From contig NZ_SRLB01000010.1 in NCBI RefSeq assembly GCF_004745635.1, forward strand, positions 186,001 to 250,000: a stretch of 64,000 bases of DNA, read 5' to 3'. Positions 26,648 through 35,178 of the stretch are shown one piece after another (the first letter of the stretch is position 1; every line of letters begins with the position of its first letter). Position numbers and translations under genes: made by a program. A model generated the notes under the pieces. That model was given only the letters and a program-made list of their open reading frames with translations. It ran no database searches and was not told the DNA's origin. The stretch is from Methylobacterium nonmethylotrophicum. GTDB taxonomy: Bacteria > Pseudomonadota > Alphaproteobacteria > Rhizobiales > Beijerinckiaceae.

Positions 26648-26860
26648 ATGTCCCGTCCGTTCGTCACGGTTTCCCGGTCCCGCTCGGAAGCGGTCCAGTT
26701 CCGGACCATCCTGGCGGCGACCTACCCGGTCTTCCTGGTCGCCGCCGTCCTGCAGCGCCTCCGCCCGGGCGCCGCGGCGCCGGCCGGGCCCCGGCGCTCG
26801 GTCTTCGGCGAGGCCCGGGCGATGGCGCTCTCGGCCATTCCCTTCGCCTTCATGGGCTGA
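26648..26860 (+). CDS. pufQ: PufQ-like protein
   Basis: This 70-residue protein has one membrane helix (TILAATYPVFLVAAVLQRL), then a basic/Pro linker and the C-terminal FGEARAMALSAIPFAFMG, which matches the EARA motif and hydrophobic end of PufQ. PufQ promotes bacteriochlorophyll synthesis or delivery at the head of puf operons; its exact action is unsettled. Position directly before pufBA supports the call despite low sequence conservation. GAGGGAGGAG precedes the ATG. Its 3' end runs into a 13-bp tandem repeat. Confidence 0.75.
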   Translation: MSRPFVTVSRSRSEAVQFRTILAATYPVFLVAAVLQRLRPGAAAPAGPRRSVFGEARAMALSAIPFAFMG

Positions 26861-26912
26861 GCCTTCGGGCTGAGTCTTCGGGCTGACCCTTCGGGCTCAC
26901 CCCTTGGGGCTG
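26861..26912. repeat. 13-bp tandem repeats starting at the pufQ stop
   Basis: Four units follow one another: GCCTTCGGGCTGA, GTCTTCGGGCTGA, CCCTTCGGGCTCA and CCCCTTGGGGCTG. They resemble the last bases of pufQ itself (ATGGGCTGA), so the pufQ stop region appears to have been duplicated in series. The repeats lie in the pufQ-pufB leader. Confidence 0.85.
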
Positions 26913-26961
26913 CCTCCCTCGCGCCGGGCCCGTCCGGGCTCCGGCTTCCTGGGCCGAGTTT

Positions 26962-26983
26962 CCGCCGCCGATACGGGCGGCGG
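26962..26983 (+). promoter_or_regulatory. GC-rich hairpin in the pufB 5' leader
   Basis: The arms CCGCCGCC (26962-26969) and GGCGGCGG (26976-26983) form an 8-bp stem with a 6-base loop 76 bp before pufB. Hairpins at the 5' end of the pufBA message protect it from decay in Rhodobacter. A similar role here is inference; no run of T follows, so it is not a terminator. Confidence 0.5.
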
Positions 26984-27059
26984 AGAGACCGCCCGACCGT
27001 CAGGCCGGGCAAACCCCACGCGGGAACCCCCGCGCGGATCCGCATCCGGAGGTTCGCCA

Positions 27060-27290
27060 ATGGCCAACGGCTTGGACAAACCCAGTACACTTTCAGGTCT
27101 CACCGAAGACGAGGCGAAAGAATTCCACGGAATCTTCGTCACGAGCTTCATCATCTTCACGGCGATCGCGGTCGTCGCGCATTTCCTCGTCTGGCTGTGG
27201 CGGCCCTGGCTGCCGGGCCCCAACGGCTACTCCGCGCTCGAGAGCAGCGTGAAGGTCGCCGCCACCAATCTCCTGCCCTTCATCTCGTGA
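27060..27290 (+). CDS. pufB: Light-harvesting LH1 beta chain
   Basis: PufB is the outer polypeptide of the LH1 antenna ring and binds one bacteriochlorophyll per chain. The 76-residue protein has the LH-beta signature [19 protein letters not shown], a single membrane helix with the ligand histidine in [14 protein letters not shown], and an unusually long C-terminal tail ([22 protein letters not shown]). GGAGG at 27048-27052 fixes ATG 27060. It is directly followed by pufA. No pucBA genes are present, so this is the only antenna beta chain in the window. Confidence 0.95.
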   Translation: MANGLDKPSTLSGLTEDEAKEFHGIFVTSFIIFTAIAVVAHFLVWLWRPWLPGPNGYSALESSVKVAATNLLPFIS

Positions 27291-27297
27291 GGATGGA

Positions 27298-27486
27298 ATG
27301 AACGACATGCATAAGGTCTGGCTCCTGTTCGACCCGCGTCGCACGCTGGTGGCCCTGTTCACCTTCCTGTTCGTGCTCGCGATCCTCATCCACTTCATCC
27401 TGCTCAGCACCAGCCGGTTCAACTGGCTGGAAGGCCCGGCGGTGAAGAAGGCGGAGATCCCCCACAGCCTCGTCCTGCCGACCTGA
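27298..27486 (+). CDS. pufA: Light-harvesting LH1 alpha chain
   Basis: PufA is the inner LH1 polypeptide. The 62-residue protein begins [20 protein letters not shown], the conserved LH1-alpha N-terminus, with one membrane helix and the pigment-binding histidine in [18 protein letters not shown]. The gene lies 7 bp after pufB. Two strong hairpins follow before pufL, the layout that stabilises pufBA mRNA and gives antenna excess over reaction centre in other purple bacteria. Confidence 0.96.
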   Translation: MNDMHKVWLLFDPRRTLVALFTFLFVLAILIHFILLSTSRFNWLEGPAVKKAEIPHSLVLPT

Positions 27487-27502
27487 CGGCCGGCACAATC
27501 GA

Positions 27503-27554
27503 CGCCCCCTCGCGGGGCGCTCCGCACCGCGGACGGGCCTGGCCCCGCCCGCGG
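27503..27554 (+). promoter_or_regulatory. Two intercistronic hairpins between pufA and pufL
   Basis: Hairpin 1 pairs CGCCCC with GGGGCG (27503-27519). Hairpin 2 pairs CCGCGG...GGGC with GCCCGCGG (27527-27554). Neither has a T-tract. In Rhodobacter, hairpins in this exact position block 3' decay of the pufBA segment so that LH1 is made in excess; the same role is inferred here. Confidence 0.7.
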
Positions 27555-27590
27555 CAACCACGTTGTCTCGCGGACGGGGAGGGCCGCGCC

Positions 27591-28415
27591 ATGGCCATGC
27601 TGAATTTCGAGCGGAAATACCGGGTCCGCGGCGGCACGTTGCTCGGCGGCGACCTGTTCGACTTCTGGGTCGGGCCGTTCTACGTCGGCTTCTTCGGCGT
27701 CACCGGCCTGTTCTTCACCCTGCTGGGGACCGGGCTGATCGTCTGGGGCGCGGCTTTGGGGCCGACCTGGAACGTCTGGCAGATCAACATCGCGCCGCCC
27801 GACCTGAAATACGGGCTGGCGCTGGCCCCCCTGCGCGAGGGCGGCCTCTGGCAGATCATCACCTTCTGCGCCATCGGGTCCTTCGGGTCCTGGGCGCTGC
27901 GCGAGGTCGAGATCTGCCGCAAGCTCGGCATCGGCTACCACGTGCCGTTCGCCTTCTCGGTGGCGATCTTCGCCTACGTGACGCTGGTGGTGATCCGCCC
28001 GCTCCTGATGGGCGCCTGGGGCCACGGCTTCCCGTACGGGATCCTGAGCCACCTCGACTGGGTGTCGAACGTCGGCTACCAGTATCTCCACTTCCACTAC
28101 AACCCGGCGCACATGCTCGGCGTGACGTTCTTCTTCACGACGACGTTCGCGCTGTCGCTGCATGGCTCCCTGATCCTGTCCTCCACCAACCCGCCGAAGG
28201 GCGAGGTGGTGAAGACGCCGGAGCACGAGGACACCTACTTCCGCGACACGATCGGCTACTCGATCGGCACGCTCGGCATCCACCGCCTCGGCCTGTTCCT
28301 CGCCCTCTCGGCCGGGTTCTGGAGCGCCGTCTGCATCGTCATCAGCGGTCCGTTCTGGACCCGCGGCTGGCCCGAATGGTGGGGCTGGTGGCTGAGCCTG
28401 CCGATCTGGCGCTGA
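27591..28415 (+). CDS. pufL: Reaction centre L subunit
   Basis: PufL is one of the two core subunits binding the special pair, accessory pigments and QB in the inner membrane. The 274-residue protein has five membrane helices and the family sequences [40 protein letters not shown] with special-pair and accessory ligands, and [17 protein letters not shown] with a non-haem Fe/quinone-side His. ATG 27591 precedes [14 protein letters not shown]. It is cotranscribed with pufM 49 bp downstream. Length and motifs are normal. Confidence 0.98.
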   Translation: MAMLNFERKYRVRGGTLLGGDLFDFWVGPFYVGFFGVTGLFFTLLGTGLIVWGAALGPTWNVWQINIAPPDLKYGLALAPLREGGLWQIITFCAIGSFGSWALREVEICRKLGIGYHVPFAFSVAIFAYVTLVVIRPLLMGAWGHGFPYGILSHLDWVSNVGYQYLHFHYNPAHMLGVTFFFTTTFALSLHGSLILSSTNPPKGEVVKTPEHEDTYFRDTIGYSIGTLGIHRLGLFLALSAGFWSAVCIVISGPFWTRGWPEWWGWWLSLPIWR

Positions 28416-28464
28416 GTCTCACCCGCGTCCTCCAGACACCACCCTTCAGAAGGCATCCGCCACC

Positions 28465-29442
28465 ATGGGGTATTATCAGAACATCTACACGCAGGTTCAG
28501 GTCCATCCGCTCCACCCCGAGGCCGGCGTCACGATCCCGGAGATCGAGAAGCGCGTCGGCAAGGGAGGGTTCAGCTACCTGGCGGGCCTCGTCGGCAACG
28601 CGCAGGTCGGACCGATCTATCTCGGCACCCTCGGCACGCTGTCGCTGGCGAGCGGGTTCATCGCCTTCGAGATCATCGGCCTCAACATGTGGGCCTCGGT
28701 GAACTGGGACCCGGTCCAGTTCCTGCGCCAGCTGCCCTGGCTCGCCCTCGAGCCGCCCCGACCCGAACACGGGTTGAAGATCCTGCCGCCGATGGCCGAG
28801 GGCGGCTGGTGGCTGCTGGCCGGCTTCTTCCTGACGGCGTCGATCCTGCTCTGGTGGGTGCGGCTCTTCCGCCGCGCCCGGGCGCTGGGGCTGGGCTACC
28901 ACGTGCCCTGGGCCTTCGCCTCGGCGATCTGGCTTTACCTGGTCCTCGGCTTCATCCGGCCGATCCTGATGGGGAGCTGGAGCGAGGCGGTGCCGTTCGG
29001 CATCTTCCCCCACCTCGACTGGACCGCGGCGTTCTCGCTTCGCTACGGCAACCTGTTCTACAACCCGTTCCACATGCTCTCGATCGCGTTCCTGTACGGG
29101 TCGACGCTGCTCTTCGCCATGCACGGCGCCACCATCCTGGCGGTGAGCCGCTACGGCGGCGAGCGCGAGATCGAGCAGATCGTCGACCGCGGCACCGCGA
29201 CCGAGCGCGCCGCCCTGTTCTGGCGCTGGACCATGGGCTTCAACGCCACGATGGAATCGGTCCACCGCTGGCTGTGGTGGTTCGCCTTCCTGACCACGCT
29301 CACCGGCGGCATCGGCATCCTGCTCACCGGCACGGTCGTCGACAACTGGTATCTCTGGGCCGTCAAGCACGGCGTCGCCCCGAGCTACCCGCTGATCTAC
29401 GGCCCGGTGGTCGATCCGCTCAACCCCGGAGGCACGCCATGA
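28465..29442 (+). CDS. pufM: Reaction centre M subunit
   Basis: PufM pairs with PufL and binds QA and the iron. The 325-residue protein starts [20 protein letters not shown] and has five membrane helices. Its ligand motifs include [20 protein letters not shown] and [18 protein letters not shown], and [20 protein letters not shown] holds the QA-site region. The stop overlaps the pufC start (ATGA). It is a useful phylogenetic marker for placing this organism among aerobic phototrophs. Confidence 0.98.
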   Translation: MGYYQNIYTQVQVHPLHPEAGVTIPEIEKRVGKGGFSYLAGLVGNAQVGPIYLGTLGTLSLASGFIAFEIIGLNMWASVNWDPVQFLRQLPWLALEPPRPEHGLKILPPMAEGGWWLLAGFFLTASILLWWVRLFRRARALGLGYHVPWAFASAIWLYLVLGFIRPILMGSWSEAVPFGIFPHLDWTAAFSLRYGNLFYNPFHMLSIAFLYGSTLLFAMHGATILAVSRYGGEREIEQIVDRGTATERAALFWRWTMGFNATMESVHRWLWWFAFLTTLTGGIGILLTGTVVDNWYLWAVKHGVAPSYPLIYGPVVDPLNPGGTP

Positions 29443-30485
29443 AGCTCGCCCTTCAGATCCTCGGCGTCGTGGTGGCGGTGCTGCTCACCGGCGCGATGTT
29501 CGGCACGGCGGGCTGGACGCGCCCGCCGGTGCGCTCCGAGCAGACGGGTTTCCGCGGCACCGGCATGGTGCAGGTGCAGAACCCCCGCACGCTGGCCGCC
29601 AAGATCGACGCCAACGCCGCGCCCGCGCCGCAGGACCCGGCGCCTCCGGGCGGCGACCCGGCGACCCAGACCTACCAGAACGTGCAGGTGCTGACCGACC
29701 TCTCGACCGACCAGTTCAACCGCGTGATGGCCTCGATCACCGAGTGGGTGTCGCCCGAGCAGGGCTGCGCCTATTGCCACAACGTCGAGAACATGGCCGA
29801 CGACAGCGTCTACGCGAAGACGGTGGCGCGCTCGATGCTCCGGATGGTCCGGCACATCAACGCGGACTGGAAGAACCATGTCGGGCAGACCGGCGTGACC
29901 TGCTACACCTGCCACCGCGGCAACCCGGTCCCGCAGGCCGTCTGGCACGACAATCCCGGCCCGCCCCACGCCCAGGGCTTCGCGGCCCGGGACGGCGGCC
30001 AGAACCACCCGGCGCCGGAGGCCGGCCTGTCCTCGCTGAACTACGACCCCTACAAGGTCCTGCTCGGCAACAAGGACATCGACCAGAACGCCGTGCGGGT
30101 CGCCGCCACGACCGCGCTGCCGACCGCGCCCTCGAAGCCGATCCAGACCGCGGAACAGACCTACGCCCTGATGATCCACATGTCGGAAGGGCTCGGGGTG
30201 AACTGCACCTACTGCCACAACACCCGCGCCTTCTCGTCCTGGTCGGAGAGCACGCCCAAGCGGGTGACCGCCTGGCACGGCATCCGGCTGGTGCGCGACA
30301 TCAACGGCAACTACATCACGCCGCTGACGCCGGTGCTGCCGGAGGCCCGCCTCGGGCCGGAGGGCGACGCGCCGAAGGCCAACTGCACCACCTGCCACCA
30401 GGGCCTCGCCAAGCCCCTCAACGGCGCGCAGATGCTCAAGGATTACCCCGAGCTCGCCGGGGGTCCGATGACGCCGGCGAAGTGA
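29439..30485 (+). CDS. pufC: Reaction centre tetraheme cytochrome c subunit PufC
   Basis: PufC re-reduces the oxidised special pair. The 348-residue protein carries four CxxCH haem sites (CAYCH, CYTCH, CTYCH, CTTCH), and Met ligands are available in helices such as [11 protein letters not shown] and [12 protein letters not shown]. The N-terminus has one hydrophobic segment ([20 protein letters not shown]) but no lipobox cysteine, so it is probably held by an uncleaved signal-anchor rather than a lipid, unlike Blastochloris viridis. It overlaps pufM and is followed by a strong terminator. Confidence 0.96.
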   Translation: MKLALQILGVVVAVLLTGAMFGTAGWTRPPVRSEQTGFRGTGMVQVQNPRTLAAKIDANAAPAPQDPAPPGGDPATQTYQNVQVLTDLSTDQFNRVMASITEWVSPEQGCAYCHNVENMADDSVYAKTVARSMLRMVRHINADWKNHVGQTGVTCYTCHRGNPVPQAVWHDNPGPPHAQGFAARDGGQNHPAPEAGLSSLNYDPYKVLLGNKDIDQNAVRVAATTALPTAPSKPIQTAEQTYALMIHMSEGLGVNCTYCHNTRAFSSWSESTPKRVTAWHGIRLVRDINGNYITPLTPVLPEARLGPEGDAPKANCTTCHQGLAKPLNGAQMLKDYPELAGGPMTPAK

Positions 30486-30517
30486 GCGCCGACGCACGAT
30501 ACCGGCTTGTACGACAG

Positions 30518-30550
30518 GGCCCCGCCTCCGCAAGGAGACGGGGCCTTCTC
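30518..30550 (+). terminator. Rho-independent terminator of the puf operon
   Basis: The arms GGCCCCGCCTCC and GGAGACGGGGCC (one bulged A) form a stem of about 11 bp with loop GCAA, followed by TTCTC. It starts 33 bp after the pufC stop. The T-run is short but the stem is very strong. Confidence 0.8.
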
Positions 30551-30771
30551 GCATGCGCGAGATCGAAGCCTCGACATTGGTTGCTTGCAATCCATCGCCG
30601 ATGGCCGGTGCTGGATTGTCGACAAGCTATGCCTCATCTCACGTCAATTTGCCGCACAGGCAGATCAGAGGGTTCGCGGCGTTGGACTGACACGTGCGGC
30701 AGCGGCCCCGACCGCCTGGCGCCCGCCCCCCAACCCGCGCCCTCTAGAGGCGCCACCCGGAGGCAACGGCC

Positions 30772-30948
30772 ATGGGCGATTCCGGCCTGATCTACATGCT
30801 CGCCTTCACGACCTTCGCGCTGGTCATCCTGTTCCTGATCTGGCAGCGGATGCGCGTCCAGCGCGCCAAGGAAACGGGCGAGCGCTCGACCTTCACCGAC
30901 CACCACGGCGGCCCGCCGCGCCCGCAGCACGGGGTGGATCCGCGGTAG
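30772..30948 (+). CDS. Small single-span membrane protein downstream of puf
   Basis: A 58-residue frame reads MGDSGLIYMLAFTTFALVIL (one membrane helix, about residues 6-24), then a basic stretch WQRMRVQRAKETGERS and a His/Pro/Gly tail. CGGAGG lies 8 bp before the ATG, a good ribosome site. I recognise no family. It lies 286 bp after pufC, beyond the puf terminator, so it needs its own promoter. Position near pufLMC is reminiscent of pufX but there is no sequence support for that identity. Confidence 0.6.
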   Translation: MGDSGLIYMLAFTTFALVILFLIWQRMRVQRAKETGERSTFTDHHGGPPRPQHGVDPR

Positions 30949-30967
30949 GGGGGAAGGTCGGTCGACG

Positions 30968-31146
30968 TGCAGGAACCCTCTCCCCTCTGCGGGGGAGGGT
31001 GCCCCGCTGCGAGTGCGAAGCACTCGTGCGCGGGGCGGAAGGGGGAAACCCGTTTCCGGAAAGGTCGCGGGCGTCATGACGGGCGCCACATCCGCCGCCG
31101 TCGCGGTCCCCTCCCACGGCCTGCTCCGCAGAGGGGGGGAGGGTCA
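30968..31146. repeat. Palindromic intergenic element B
   Basis: The ends ACCCTCTCCCCTCTGCGG near 30975 and CCGCAGAGGGGGGAGGGT near 31123 are inverted copies, with a nested GCGAGTGC/GCACTC hairpin near 31006 and a TTTCCGGAAA core near 31053. It belongs to the same family as the element at 55.46 kb. The 473-bp gap 30949-31421 holds this and the next element but no gene. Confidence 0.7.
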
Positions 31147-31217
31147 AGGTGCGCTCCGCCCCAAGGAGATCCTGTCAGATCCTGTTTGATTTGGTTTCCA
31201 TGCTCTTCCCACCCACG

Positions 31218-31336
31218 ACCTCATCCTGAGGTGCCGCGTCGCGGCCTCGAAGGAGGGCTCCAGGGATCACGGAGACTTCCGGAGCCCTCCTTCGCGGTCA
31301 GCCGATCAAAGATCGACTGACATCTCAGGATGAGGT
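31218..31336. repeat. Nested inverted-repeat element C
   Basis: The outer arms ACCTCATCCTGAG (31218-31230) and CTCAGGATGAGGT (31324-31336) are exact complements. The inner arms CGAAGGAGGGCTCC (31248-31261) and GGAGCCCTCCTTCG (31281-31294) are also exact. The whole 119-bp unit can fold into one long stem. Elements with this look are scattered in Methylobacterium- and Bradyrhizobium-type genomes (recalled, not searched). Confidence 0.8.
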
Positions 31337-31421
31337 CGAAGATCGGATCGAGGAGGCGCCGGCGATACTGACTCTATAGGACAAACCGGCTCTCGGAGGC
31401 GCGGATCCCCGCGCCCTTTCT

Positions 31422-32954
31422 TTACTTCTCCACCCGGCTCGGGTTCTTCAGCTGGCCGTAGACCACGCCCGCGAAGGTGCCGATCGCCGTCGGCCAGTCG
31501 AGGCCGGCGGCGTTGCGGTCGGCGGCCTGGCAGTAGGTGGCGGTGAGACCGTTCACCAGGGCGGCGTGGTCGGCCTTCGGGGCGGCCTGGCGCACGGCCG
31601 GCAGCAGGGTCGCGACACGGGGCAGCATCTGCTCGGCCTTCAGGTCCTTGAGCTGGCCGGCGGCGTCCGCCTGCTTCAGCGCCCCGGCGAGGGTCGGATC
31701 CGCGACGGTCTCGCAGGGGGCGTTGCCGGCGAGCATCGTCTGGGTCTCTGCGCGCAGCGTCGCCACCTGGCCGGGCTCGGCCGTCGGCGGGGCCTCGTTG
31801 CCGAAGGTCTGGCGGACGTAGTTCGTCACGGCCGCCACGTCCGCGTCGCTCATCCCGACGCCCACCGCCGGCATGGCGGCGTACTCGCCCTTCGCGTCGA
31901 GGCCGCCGAGGATCACCCGGATCACCGTCTCCGGGCCCTTGGCCAGCACCGCGCCGTTGCCGGCGAGCGGCGGGATCGCGCCCGGCTGGCCCTGGCCGTC
32001 CGGCCGGTGGCAGGCGACGCAGCGGTTGAGGTAGACGTCGGCGCCCGGGGCCGCGGAGGCCTGCTTGAAGTCGGACTTCACGTCGGGCGTGTAGGTGGGC
32101 TTGGGCGCCAGCGTCTTGAGATAGGCGGCGATCGCGCGCACGTCGCCGTCGCTCATCTTGCTCAGGCTCTCCTCGATCACCTGGCGCATCGGCCCGGCGA
32201 CCACGCCGGCGCGGCCCGGGGCGGCGCCGGTCTTGAGATAGGTGGTGAGCTGGTCCTCGCTCCAGAGGCCGAGGCCCTGCTTGTCGTCGCCCGACAGGTT
32301 CGGGGCGTACCAGCCGTCGATCGTGCCGCCCTCGAGGTAGCCGCTCCATTGCGAGGCGCCGACGAGCTTGCTGCCGTTGTGGCAGGCCCCGCAATGGCCC
32401 GGGCCCTCGACCAGGTAGGCGCCGCGGTTGACCTGCTCGCTCGCCTTCGGGTCGGGCTTGAACCGGCCTTCCGTGAAGAAGGCGAGCCGCCAGGCGAGCA
32501 GCCCGTCGCGGATGCTGAATGGGAAGGCGATGTCGGCGGGCTTCCGCGGCGCGTTCACCGGCTCGAGGGAGAACAGGTAGGCCTTGATCGCCCGCACGTC
32601 GTCGTCGCTCAGGCGGGTGTACCAGGGGAACGGAAAGGCCGGGTAGAGGTAGCTGCCGTTCTTCGTGATGCCCTCGTGCATCGCGCGCTTGAAGTCGTCG
32701 TCGCTCCAGTTGCCGATGCCCGTCTCCTTGTCGGGGGTGATGTTGGGGGTGGCGAGCTTGCCGATGCCGCCCGGGAAGTTGATGTAGAGGCCGCCCGCAT
32801 AGGGCTTGCCGCCCGGCGCCGTGTGGCAGGCGACGCAGTCGCCCGCGGTGGCGAGGTAGCGGCCCTTGTCCACGAGGTCCGAGGGTTGCTGCGCCAGCGC
32901 CGCGCTGGCGACGAATGCGCTGGAGCCGAGAACCAGGGCCGTGATGCGACGCAT
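31422..32954 (-). CDS. Triheme periplasmic cytochrome c (alcohol dehydrogenase cytochrome subunit-like)
   Basis: This 510-residue secreted protein has a cleavable signal peptide (MRRITALVLGSSAFVASAALAQ-type, cleaved after ALA) and three haem sites CVACH, CGACH and CVACH. The first two domains match the membrane-associated cytochrome subunit of quinohaemoprotein dehydrogenases (YLATAGDCVACHTAPGG, NRGAYLVEGPGHCGACHNG). After the third haem, about 130 extra residues (from about 380) carry no haem and match nothing I know. GGAGGAAG precedes ATG 32954. It lies head-on to puf and might feed electrons to PufC, but a dehydrogenase partner elsewhere is equally possible. Confidence 0.85.
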   Translation of the reverse strand: MRRITALVLGSSAFVASAALAQQPSDLVDKGRYLATAGDCVACHTAPGGKPYAGGLYINFPGGIGKLATPNITPDKETGIGNWSDDDFKRAMHEGITKNGSYLYPAFPFPWYTRLSDDDVRAIKAYLFSLEPVNAPRKPADIAFPFSIRDGLLAWRLAFFTEGRFKPDPKASEQVNRGAYLVEGPGHCGACHNGSKLVGASQWSGYLEGGTIDGWYAPNLSGDDKQGLGLWSEDQLTTYLKTGAAPGRAGVVAGPMRQVIEESLSKMSDGDVRAIAAYLKTLAPKPTYTPDVKSDFKQASAAPGADVYLNRCVACHRPDGQGQPGAIPPLAGNGAVLAKGPETVIRVILGGLDAKGEYAAMPAVGVGMSDADVAAVTNYVRQTFGNEAPPTAEPGQVATLRAETQTMLAGNAPCETVADPTLAGALKQADAAGQLKDLKAEQMLPRVATLLPAVRQAAPKADHAALVNGLTATYCQAADRNAAGLDWPTAIGTFAGVVYGQLKNPSRVEK

Positions 32955-32973
32955 GGGCTTCCTCCGGGTGTGA

Positions 32974-33243
32974 TTATCGGGCGGCGGACCGCAGCCGCAG
33001 CCAGAGATCGGCGACGTGGGCGAGGCCCGCCCCCGCGAGCGCGGCGGCGAGCCAGAAACCCGGCGCGCCGGCGAGGACGGCGCGCAGCGCCAGCATCAGG
33101 CAGGCGCCGGAGGCGAGGTTGATCAGGAGAGCCCCCGGTCCCGGCCTGCGGCCGCGACGCATCAGGACGAGCAGGACGGCCTCCGCGGCGACGATGAGCA
33201 ACGCAACGTCCACGACGAGGCCGCTCGTGAGGAGATCCTGCAC
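32974..33243 (-). CDS. Small three-span membrane protein
   Basis: This 89-residue protein has three predicted membrane helices (about residues 8-27, 37-57 and 62-80) and short basic loops (RRGRRPGPG). I recognise no family. The start is GTG 33243. It ends 19 bp before the triheme cytochrome gene on the same strand, so the two are probably cotranscribed. It could anchor the cytochrome or its redox partner in the membrane, but this is inference from position. Confidence 0.6.
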   Translation of the reverse strand: MQDLLTSGLVVDVALLIVAAEAVLLVLMRRGRRPGPGALLINLASGACLMLALRAVLAGAPGFWLAAALAGAGLAHVADLWLRLRSAAR

Positions 33244-33468
33244 GCGTCTTGTCTCCTGCCCGCACCGAAGATGCGCAGTCGATCCGGGAACTAACCTAGC
33301 AAACCGAGGTTTCCAGCCCTTGCAACGCGAGAGCCGGGCGCGCGTTCACGGAATTCGCGCCACGGTTCACGATGTCGCATCAGCGGCAATCCGGTCCCGC
33401 GCAATCGATCGCCGAGCCGGTCGGGCACCGGGCGCGACCGACATCCCGGCGCTCCTGCGGCACCCGCC

Positions 33469-33954
33469 TCAGAACGGCCCGTTGAGTCGCAGGATCGACC
33501 AGTTGAGCAGGGCGGCGATCGCGACCCAGACCAGGTAGGGCACGAGGAGCACCGCCCCGATGCCGGAATGCCGCCCGACCGCCAGCATGAGCAGCGCGAT
33601 CGAGAGCCAGAGCGCCGTCACCTCGACGAGCGCCCAGTCCGGCCGGCGCAGGCGGAAGAACAGGCCGCTCCAGGCGATGTTGAGCGCGCCGTTCACCGCG
33701 AAGGCGGCGACGAGCCACGCCCGCGCCGCGCCCTCCGGTGCGGCGTTCCAGGCGAGCACGCCGGCGACCGCCGCGAGGGTGAGGATGGTGGTCCAGACCG
33801 GGCCGAAGGCCCAGTCGGGCGGCTTCCAGGACGGCACCCGCAGGCTGCGGTACCAGGGATCGATCGTGGTGAGCCACCCGCCCGCGACCGCCACCACGAT
33901 GGCCGAGAGCGCCGCCACGAGAACCGGCCCCCCGCGCCCACCAAGCATCTCCAT
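33469..33954 (-). CDS. tspO: TspO/MBR tryptophan-rich sensory protein
   Basis: TspO is a membrane protein that binds tetrapyrroles and, in Rhodobacter sphaeroides, negatively modulates photosynthesis gene expression in response to oxygen. The 161-residue protein has five membrane helices and the family signatures WYRSLRVPSWKPPDWAFGPVW and AWNAAPEGAARAW, and the conserved NIAWSGLFFRLRRPDWALVE. ATG 33954 shares one base with the bchP stop (TGATG), so it is coupled to bchP. Location inside a photosynthesis cluster matches its known regulatory link. Confidence 0.93.
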   Translation of the reverse strand: MEMLGGRGGPVLVAALSAIVVAVAGGWLTTIDPWYRSLRVPSWKPPDWAFGPVWTTILTLAAVAGVLAWNAAPEGAARAWLVAAFAVNGALNIAWSGLFFRLRRPDWALVEVTALWLSIALLMLAVGRHSGIGAVLLVPYLVWVAIAALLNWSILRLNGPF

Positions 33955-35132
33955 CACGGCGACACCCAGCGGAAGAGGTGGGCGAGGTCCTTGAAGAAGA
34001 TCCGCGCATGGGCCGCCGGCCTGGCGCGCACCAGCTCCTTGTTCATATAGGCGTCCCAGGTGAGGGACTGCACGTCGGGGTCGCGGCAGATGCTGACGAA
34101 GCGCTCGCGCAAGCCGTCATTGCGGTACCAGACGGTCTGCATCAGCCGCAGGATCCAGAACACCCGGCCATGGGCCTTGAGGAAGCGGGCCCGCGCCTGC
34201 GCCAGCGCCCGGGCGTCGCCGGTGGTCAGGAAATCGTTCGCGGCCTCCGCCGCCAGGCGGCCCCCGAACATCGCGTAGTAGATGCCCTCGCCCGAGGCCG
34301 GAGCGACGAGCCCGGCGGCGTCGCCGGTGAGGAGCACGTCGCGGCCGTTGTCGAAGCGGCTGAGCGGCTTGAGCGGCAGGGGCGCGCCCTCGCGGCGGAC
34401 CGTCTCTCCGAGGTCGAGCCCGGTGGCGGCGCGAAGCCGTCCGACCGCCCCGCGCAGCGAGAAGCCCTTGCGGGCGCTGCCGGTGCCGATGCTGAGCGTG
34501 TCGCCGTGCGGGAAGATCCAGGCGTAGAAGTCCGGCGAGAGGACGCCCTGGTAATAGACGTCGCAGCGCGCGCCCTCGAAGGCTCCCGCCGGCGGCGTGC
34601 GCACGATCTCGTGATAGGCGAAGACCTGGCGCATCCGGGCATGGGCCGGGATCTCCTGGCGCCCGACCGCCGAGTTGGCGCCGTCCGCCCCGATGACGAG
34701 GCGCGTCCGCAGCCGCTCCTCGGCGCCGGTCGCGCCGCGGTAATGGACGGTGACGGGGCCGTCGCCCGCGCGGGTCAGGCGCAGGTAGGTGCCGGTCACC
34801 CGCTCGGCCCCGGCGAGCGCGGCGCGGTTGCGCAGCCACTCGTCGAAGGGCCCGCGGTCGACCATGCCGACGAACCCGTCGCCGACCGGCATGTCGACCG
34901 CGCGCTCGCGCGGCGAGACCATCCGGGCGGAGCGGATCTTGGCCACCAGGAGCTCATCCGGAATCGCGAATTCGCGGATCAGCCGGGGCGGGATGGCGCC
35001 GCCGCAGGGCTTGATGCGCCCGGCCCGGTCGAGGAGGACGACCCGGCGCCCGAGCCGCGCGAGATCGGTCGCCGCCGTCGCCCCGGCCGGTCCGCCGCCC
35101 ACCACCACCGCATCGACGGTCGCCTCGTCCAT
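33954..35132 (-). CDS. bchP: Geranylgeranyl reductase BchP
   Basis: BchP reduces the geranylgeranyl tail of bacteriochlorophyll to phytyl. The 392-residue flavoprotein has the FAD-binding start DAVVVGGGPAGATAATDLA, the PCGGAIPPRL element, the middle LVIGADGANSAVGR and a late LLTGDAAGLVAPASGEGIYY, all typical of the ChlP/BchP family. Its product genes tspO and bch2 lie on either side in the same direction, and bchG, which attaches the tail, is two genes upstream. Position and motifs agree fully with BchP. Confidence 0.96.
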   Translation of the reverse strand: MDEATVDAVVVGGGPAGATAATDLARLGRRVVLLDRAGRIKPCGGAIPPRLIREFAIPDELLVAKIRSARMVSPRERAVDMPVGDGFVGMVDRGPFDEWLRNRAALAGAERVTGTYLRLTRAGDGPVTVHYRGATGAEERLRTRLVIGADGANSAVGRQEIPAHARMRQVFAYHEIVRTPPAGAFEGARCDVYYQGVLSPDFYAWIFPHGDTLSIGTGSARKGFSLRGAVGRLRAATGLDLGETVRREGAPLPLKPLSRFDNGRDVLLTGDAAGLVAPASGEGIYYAMFGGRLAAEAANDFLTTGDARALAQARARFLKAHGRVFWILRLMQTVWYRNDGLRERFVSICRDPDVQSLTWDAYMNKELVRARPAAHARIFFKDLAHLFRWVSP

Positions 35133-35178
35133 GGCCGTGCCTCCCGGTTGTCCAGGCCGTGCTCCGGCCGGATCGTGT

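Noticed and set aside
30772..30948. Identity as pufX
   Set aside because: The position fits loosely, but length, N-terminal domain and sequence show no PufX features.
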